Positions 40,847 to 45,100 of a DNA stretch of 45,100 nt are shown piece after piece (within the stretch, counting starts at the first letter, position 1; each line of letters opens with the position of its first letter). The stretch comes from Hydnum rufescens UP504. Its lineage: Eukaryota; Basidiomycota; Agaricomycetes; Cantharellales; Hydnaceae. Location: assembly GCA_014904985.1 (NCBI GenBank), contig MU129244.1:1-45100 (forward strand), given 5' to 3'. The translations under genes and the position numbers were made by a program. Below the pieces are notes generated by a model that worked only from the letters and a program-made list of their open reading frames with translations, was not told the DNA's origin and did no database searches.

Positions 40847-42075
40847 TAAGTTGTTTCTGGAGGACCTCGATGAGATCTTGAGCAGCATTCAGACGCTGAC
40901 GGACGGCAAGGATCTTCTCCACAGCATGAAAACCTTTCTTCTTAGACTGTCGCTCTAAAGGCCGGCTTTGATAGGCTCGCTGTGCTTCAAATTGAGCTTG
41001 CAAGTACTCATTGGTGTATTGGATCTTGTCCCTCTTTGCTTCAGCAAGTGCAAGTCGGGCTTTTGTTGCCCTCACGCACTTTTCCAGCCAAACACCAGCC
41101 TGGCATAACTTCAGACGGTCCTGATGTTCAATCTGGAGGTCCAGGAGGAACAATCGACGATGGAAGCCGGTGACACGGAGATTTGGGATAAGGCTCAAAG
41201 ATCACTCCAAAGACGTTCACAGCCCTCTCCGTCAGTGAGACCCCAGATGTTGCCTTTCCGGGGATGATACCACAACTGACAGACCCACTGATGGCCGTAT
41301 GCATGGAAGACACTGATTCCAAATACGATCCGTGGCATACATTGTGGCAAGAGGTTCCACTTCAGGGTGCTTCAGTGAATTTGACAGCCGACATCGTAGA
41401 GAATGCCAACTCGCCAGTGTACAGGCAACTGTGCCATGACAAAATCAATTATTGCCAGTGCATAGAACTGTTGCTCTCCGGGCGTCCACATATTGCTCCA
41501 GACGATGACTCGATCATGGTGACAAACACCTGCCATCATGCCAGTGTCTGAGAAGTGCTGTCCGGGGGTCTTCACTCTCTCCCCATCAGCAGCAATAAAA
41601 GACTCACCACAGTTGTCAAGGTACGAGTTCGGCATGCGCAGCCCTGGCTCAACACAATCGCCCTCACCATCGGCAACATCAACCGTGTACTCCCCCTGCT
41701 TAGACGCGTGTTTAGTACGACGTTCATGCCCCTTAACAGGCTGGGCTGCCTCGACCCTTGCTTCCAAGCTTCCAAGAAGCTCTGGGCAGCTCACGAGTTC
41801 CCAGTGGGACAATTTGAGGATCCTGGGTGCCAGGTTGCTTTTTTGGCCAGGACGGCAGTCATAGTCCTTGTTTCGTCTAAGGCAAAGCACGCATCAAGAC
41901 ACAGGAAGAACTCGGGGCTACAATACAACAAGATTCACTATATCAGCATCATGACATGACAAGAGTGTGAATAGAATGTGTACTACTCACAGTTTGCTCT
42001 CCCCGACTTTGTTAACTCCACCAAAGCACAGTGGGCAACGAGAGCGAAGGTAATCAGATGGACTAATGGGGGGAT

Positions 42076-42160
42076 CAGGCCCGGGTGTGGGAGTGTGGTT
42101 CGTGATGGCATGGTCGGCCCATTTACATCCCCTTGGCATGACCGTTCATCATGCAGGTGG
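42076..42160. other. Junction between KDZ 5' end and duplicated repeat
   Basis: No coding signal beyond the KDZ zinc-motif exon. Boundary placed where homology with 43011 onward starts. Confidence 0.3.
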
Positions 42161-42630
42161 TGGGTTCACTAACAAGGCAGCATTGCAGGCTGGTCAGTCA
42201 CAGGGGGACCTAATTAGGTACCACTTTCGGGCAGAAAATGGACCTAATAGGTCCCCAGACCTTATGGCCGAAATCGGCACTTCAATTCAGTTTTTGGCCA
42301 TCTGTTGGCCAATCCATGGCTGTGCTAGATTATTTATTATTATTATTATTATTGCTATTATTATATACATATATCCCCCCCCTTGGGTCTGCCACCACAG
42401 GGGGGGGGGTGTGGTTCCTGCGGGGTCACGCAACCTGCATATACCCACACACCTTGCCGCAGCGGGGTGGGGTCAATATGCCCCGGTACGGGCCGGTTCC
42501 ATTTGGTGCTCCCTCAGGGATGGTCGGTTTTCATTTGTTGGTCTTGTTTGTTCTGTGGTAACGGGCGCGGGTTTCATTTGGTCCTGCATCCGGGGTTTGG
42601 CTCGGTGGCTGCGTATCTTCGCATTCAGCG
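42160..42630. repeat. Segmental duplication copy 1
   Basis: Matches 43011-43510 nearly throughout (e.g. CTAATAGGTCC, CCATCTGTTGGCCAATCC, TTATTATTATTATTATTGC, TCTGCCACCACAGG, GGCTGCGTATCTTCGC). Differences are mostly one-base insertions or deletions. It contains a TTA microsatellite at 42332-42362. Confidence 0.85.
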
Positions 42631-42780
42631 ACGGCAGTCATGAGTCCTTGGTTTCGTCTAAGGGCAAGCACGCATCAAGACCACGCGCCCAAAAATCAGG
42701 GGGGGACAAATAAAAAAAATAAACAACAAGATTCAACAATAACAAAAAAAACATAACATAGAACAGGTGATAGAATAAAG
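42631..42780 (-). pseudogene. Duplicated KDZ exon/intron fragment
   Basis: GACGGCAGTCATGAGTCCTTGG .. GGCAAGCACGCATCAAGA copies 41854-41901 of the KDZ gene with extra single bases. ACAACAAGATTCA further on matches 41929 in its intron. Confidence 0.7.
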
Positions 42781-43010
42781 AGATAAAAGCTACATCACAG
42801 TTATACCATCACAACAAAAGAAACTTTGTTTCTCACAAGCAATGGAAGAGAGGAAGGTAAAAAACAGAAATGGAAGAGAGGAGGAGGACATAGGCCCGGA
42901 TAGTAGGGAGTGTCGGTCGACAGAATAGAGCGAGAAAAAAAAAAACAATATATATATATAATACCACATATATATAATTAGCATACCGTACATAAAAAAC
43001 ACGTAGCAAA
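42781..43010. other. Low-complexity spacer
   Basis: A-rich and AG-rich sequence with a TATATA microsatellite at 42950-42975. No gene. Confidence 0.5.
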
Positions 43011-43510
43011 AGTGGTGGGTCACGCAACAAGGCAGCCATAGCAGGCTGGTCCACGTCACAGGGGGGACCTAATTTTAGGTAACCACTTTCGGGCAGCAAA
43101 ATGGTACCTAATAGGTCCCCCAGACCTTATGGCCGAAATCGGTGCAATTTCAATTCAGTTTTTGGGCCATCTGTTGGCCAATCCATGGCTGTGCTAGATT
43201 ATTTATTATTATTATTATTATTGCTATTATTATCATACATATTATCCCCCCCTGGGTCTGCCACCACAGGGGGGGGGGTGTGGTTCCTGCGGGTCACGCA
43301 CCTGCATATACCCACCACACCTGCCGCAGCGGGTGGGTTCATATGCCCCGGTAGGGGCCGGTTCCATTTGTGCGCTCCCTCGAGGGAGCGGTTTTCATTT
43401 GTTGTCCTTCGTTTGTTCGTGTGTAACCGGGCGCGGGGTTTCATTGGGGTCCTGGCATCCGCGGGTTTGGGCTCGTGGCTGCGTATCTTCGCGCATTGGG
43501 TGGGACATCT
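43011..43510. repeat. Segmental duplication copy 2
   Basis: Second copy of the 42160-42630 repeat. Its right end carries a degenerate version of the second hairpin of the array (CCGCAGCGGGTGGG near 43325). TTA microsatellite at 43199-43230. Confidence 0.85.
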
Positions 43511-44652
43511 TGACCTAGAATAGTAAATATGTTAATTAAAAATTAAAACTCACGCAAGAAGAGCAGCGACTGCTGCTCTTCTTGCGCGGTTGTAGCTATT
43601 AAAAACAATATACCTTATATGGCCACACACCCACCGCAGCGAGTGTGTGCTCATCCACCCATGTTGGGGGCCTGGGCTCCGGTCCCTCGAGGGGGCGTCG
43701 TCGAAGGCCCCGTTCGTGGGGTTGTTCGTGGCTTTCGTTCATGGCGTGTTCATGGATTCGTGGTGGGCTGGGCTTCGGGTTCTAGTCTAGGATCTAAAGA
43801 AACCAATATTAAGTTAGTTAGACATCAATGCAGCGCAAAAGAGCAGCTCACGCTGCTCTTTTTGCGCCACAAGAATAAAAATAAAACAAAAAAACAAAAC
43901 TAACCTTGTAGTACCCCGCACCCGCTGTGGCGGGTGCAGGGTACTGGGGCCATGTACTCTGGGCTCGTTTGTAGGGCAGTTTGCACGGATCCCATCGTTT
44001 GGGTGTGGACAGGCGGGCTGCTGGGGTTTTCGCGTCCACATTCGTTTGCATGGGAAGGGATGACCTACAGTACAATGTTATATGTTAGTTAAAAGTTAAA
44101 CACCACGCAAAAAGAGCAGCTTTCGCTGCTCTTTTTGGGCGGGTGTAGCTACTGGGGGGGGCGGACTCACCTTGAATAGTACCACACCCACCGCAGTGGG
44201 TGTGTGGTACCTGGGGTCCTCATTTTGCGCATTGGCACGTGTCGTGTTGGCCATGTTGGCACATGCCGTGTTGGCATGTGTCGCGTTGGCGTGTGTCGTG
44301 TTGGCGCGTGTTGCATTGCTGTGCGTCGCGTTGCCATCCGATCCCTTGTTGTTTCGTGGGCTTCCGTCGTACCCTGGACAAGTCAACCTAGAATAATAAA
44401 CGAATCATTAGCATAAAAATTCAAAGCAACGCAAAAAGAGCAGCTTTTGCTGCTCTTTTTGCGCCATTGTATCTACTAAAAAACACTCACCTTGTGACCA
44501 CACACCCGCAACGGCGGGTGTGTGGTCGTGTGGTTGCCTTTCCAGGCGGTTGCCTGTTGTGGTTGCGGAGATGCGGAAGGAGATGCAAACTCAACGCCGG
44601 CAACTGCAGGAGTTAAAAAGCGCCCAAGTGCCGTGCTACAGGCAAAATCCAT
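43395..44652 (-). CDS. Candidate five-exon gene with hairpin-bearing introns
   Basis: Exons read on the minus strand: 44491-44652 (ATG), 44171-44373, 43905-44064, 43614-43781 and 43395-43514 (TGA). They total 813 nt, 270 aa, with compatible phases and no internal stop. Introns are 99-123 nt, longer than most host introns (about 50-70), with GTGAGT/GTTAGT/GTATAT donors and TAG or CAG acceptors. The product is Thr/His/Arg/Pro-rich and has no known domain; the second exon encodes a 15-bp tandem repeat. Alternative acceptors exist for exons 2 and 4, chosen here to keep the frame. It may instead be non-coding. Confidence 0.4.
43553..43586. repeat. Hairpin type 1, copy 1
   Basis: CGCAAGAAGAGCAGC, loop GACT, GCTGCTCTTCTTGCG: 15 perfect pairs. 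Lies in the candidate intron 43515-43613. Its A-to-G change is matched by T-to-C in the other arm. Confidence 0.95.
43624..43649. repeat. Hairpin type 2, copy 1 (degenerate)
   Basis: CACACACCCACCGCAGCG then AGTGTGTG: weakened stem at the 3' end of a candidate exon. Confidence 0.6.
43832..43867. repeat. Hairpin type 1, copy 2
   Basis: GCGCAAAAGAGCAGC, loop TCAC, then GCTGCTC and a T-run ending GCGC. The arms pair with a small bulge in the A/T run. In candidate intron 43782-43904. Confidence 0.9.
43911..43944. repeat. Hairpin type 2, copy 2
   Basis: GTACCCCGCACCCGC, loop TGTG, GCGGGTGCAGGGTAC: 14 of 15 pairs. Confidence 0.92.
44106..44139. repeat. Hairpin type 1, copy 3
   Basis: CGCAAAAAGAGCAGC, loop TTTC, GCTGCTCTTTTTGGG: 14 of 15 positions. 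In candidate intron 44065-44170. Confidence 0.93.
44179..44210. repeat. Hairpin type 2, copy 3
   Basis: GTACCACACCCAC, loop CGCA, GTGGGTGTGTGGTAC: paired with a two-base bulge. Confidence 0.9.
44228..44340. repeat. 15-bp minisatellite inside the array
   Basis: Units such as TGTGTCGCGTTGGCG and TGTGTCGTGTTGGCG, period 15 (five codons), rich in CpG. Confidence 0.8.
44430..44463. repeat. Hairpin type 1, copy 4
   Basis: CGCAAAAAGAGCAGC, loop TTTT, GCTGCTCTTTTTGCG: 15 perfect pairs. In candidate intron 44374-44490. Confidence 0.95.
44496..44527. repeat. Hairpin type 2, copy 4
   Basis: GACCACACACCCGC, loop AACG, GCGGGTGTGTGGTC: 14 perfect pairs, at the 3' end of the first candidate exon. Confidence 0.93.
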
Positions 44653-44720
44653 ATTAATAGCAAGTACCTAGATGTGAAATAAATACTATATAATATATAT
44701 TTGTCCAAAAATGCGAAGAA

Positions 44721-45100
44721 GATGACAATAATAAGTCAGAGCTCAAACAAGGCATGATATGCCTAATTGAGAATGGATTGGGCCACTTCTATGAGTCATA
44801 ATTGGCCCAAATTAAAATATAATAATATTAAATGGGTACCCCCACATGGGCGACTAGTTATATTGGACGATTCTGGCACTTTTTAATTTTTCACGCCTTC
44901 AATTCCCTATTTAGGGAATTGAAGGCGTGAAAAATTAAAAAGTGCCAGAATCGTCCAATATAACTAGTCGCCCATGTGGGGGTACCCATTTAATATTATT
45001 ATATTTTAATTTGGGCCAATTATGACTCATAGAAGTGGCCCAATCCATTCTCAATTAGGCATATCATGCCTTGTTTGAGCTCTGACTTATTATCGTCATC
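44721..45100. repeat. Near-perfect 380-bp palindrome at window end
   Basis: Left arm 44721-44909 and right arm 44912-45100 are reverse complements except one A/G difference (44727 versus 45094), with a two-base centre (CCCTA-TT-TAGGG). No ORF. The arms may continue past the window. Confidence 0.95.

Larger units (their letters stand above)
38107..42075 (-). pseudogene. KDZ (Kyakuja-Dileera-Zisupton) transposase, split by a Tc1 element
   Basis: Minus-strand pieces follow KDZ order: zinc-binding SRCPLCFGG (about 42040) and FLCLDACFAL; LRMPNSYLDNCGESFIAADG and QFYALAIIDFVMAQLP .. LYDVGCQIH; then VFHAYGHQWVCQLWYHPRKG .. GLTDGEGCERLWSDL (41220-41330), the DDE-like core; IPNLRVTGFHRRLFLLDLQ; a coiled coil; FEHQLNMRALKARI; and the acidic C-terminus ending at 38107. 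Introns at 38900-38965 and 38430-38491 splice cleanly, and one lies near 41902-41985. Lesions: TGA after CQIH, a one-base shift after WSDL, a shift near 39140, and the Tc1 insertion at 39263-40846. Transposition function is lost. Confidence 0.8.

Noticed and set aside
42332..43230. TTA microsatellites as functional elements.
   Set aside because: Simple repeats inside a duplicated segment; nothing indicates a role.
43553..44463. Regularly spaced hairpins as a CRISPR array or as bacterial terminators.
   Set aside because: The genome is eukaryotic, spacers are 270-325 bp and contain a second hairpin, and there are no cas genes or T-tract context.

Overview
The window looks like a piece of a basidiomycete (Agaricomycotina) nuclear genome. 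The host genes carry many 44-100 nt GT..AG introns, the proteins are fungal housekeeping proteins (Brr2 helicase, sphingolipid C9-methyltransferase, a Bem2-type RhoGAP), and the flanks hold transposon families common in mushroom genomes (chromodomain Gypsy, Copia, KDZ, Tc1/mariner, tyrosine recombinase). Species cannot be named from the sequence.

Layout. 1-5.1 kb is repeat-rich: three 17-bp-period minisatellite blocks, a reverse-oriented solo LTR, and a complete 1,645-bp gag-only Copia element with matching LTRs and a perfect 5-bp target duplication. 5.2-25.3 kb is a compact gene island: BRR2 (-), a GTPBP1-N-domain-like gene (-), a possible proteasome-assembly chaperone (+), sphingolipid C9-methyltransferase (-) and a BEM2-like RhoGAP (+). 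Two gene pairs share very short divergent intergenic regions. I rebuilt every intron by eye; the total coding lengths divide by three for all five genes (about 2171, 409, 277, 518 and 2088 aa). Only two introns of BEM2 are doubtful.

25.6-42 kb is a transposon graveyard: a decayed tyrosine recombinase, a roughly 8.8-kb chromodomain Gypsy element whose 22 in-frame stops are all TGA, LTR and gag fragments, GC-rich minisatellites, and a KDZ transposase split by a Tc1-like element with long inverted repeats and a TA duplication. The old elements are almost free of CpG while the host genes and the Copia element are not, which points to CpG methylation and deamination.

42.1-45.1 kb is the most unusual part. 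An approximately 0.5-kb duplication is followed by an array in which one 15-bp-stem hairpin occurs four times and a second hairpin four times, with compensatory changes in the arms. Read on the minus strand, each first-type hairpin lies inside a GT..AG intron-like interval (99-123 nt), and the intervening exons stay open for 271 codons: candidate introner-like elements or a tandem exon-intron array. The window ends in a near-perfect 380-bp palindrome.
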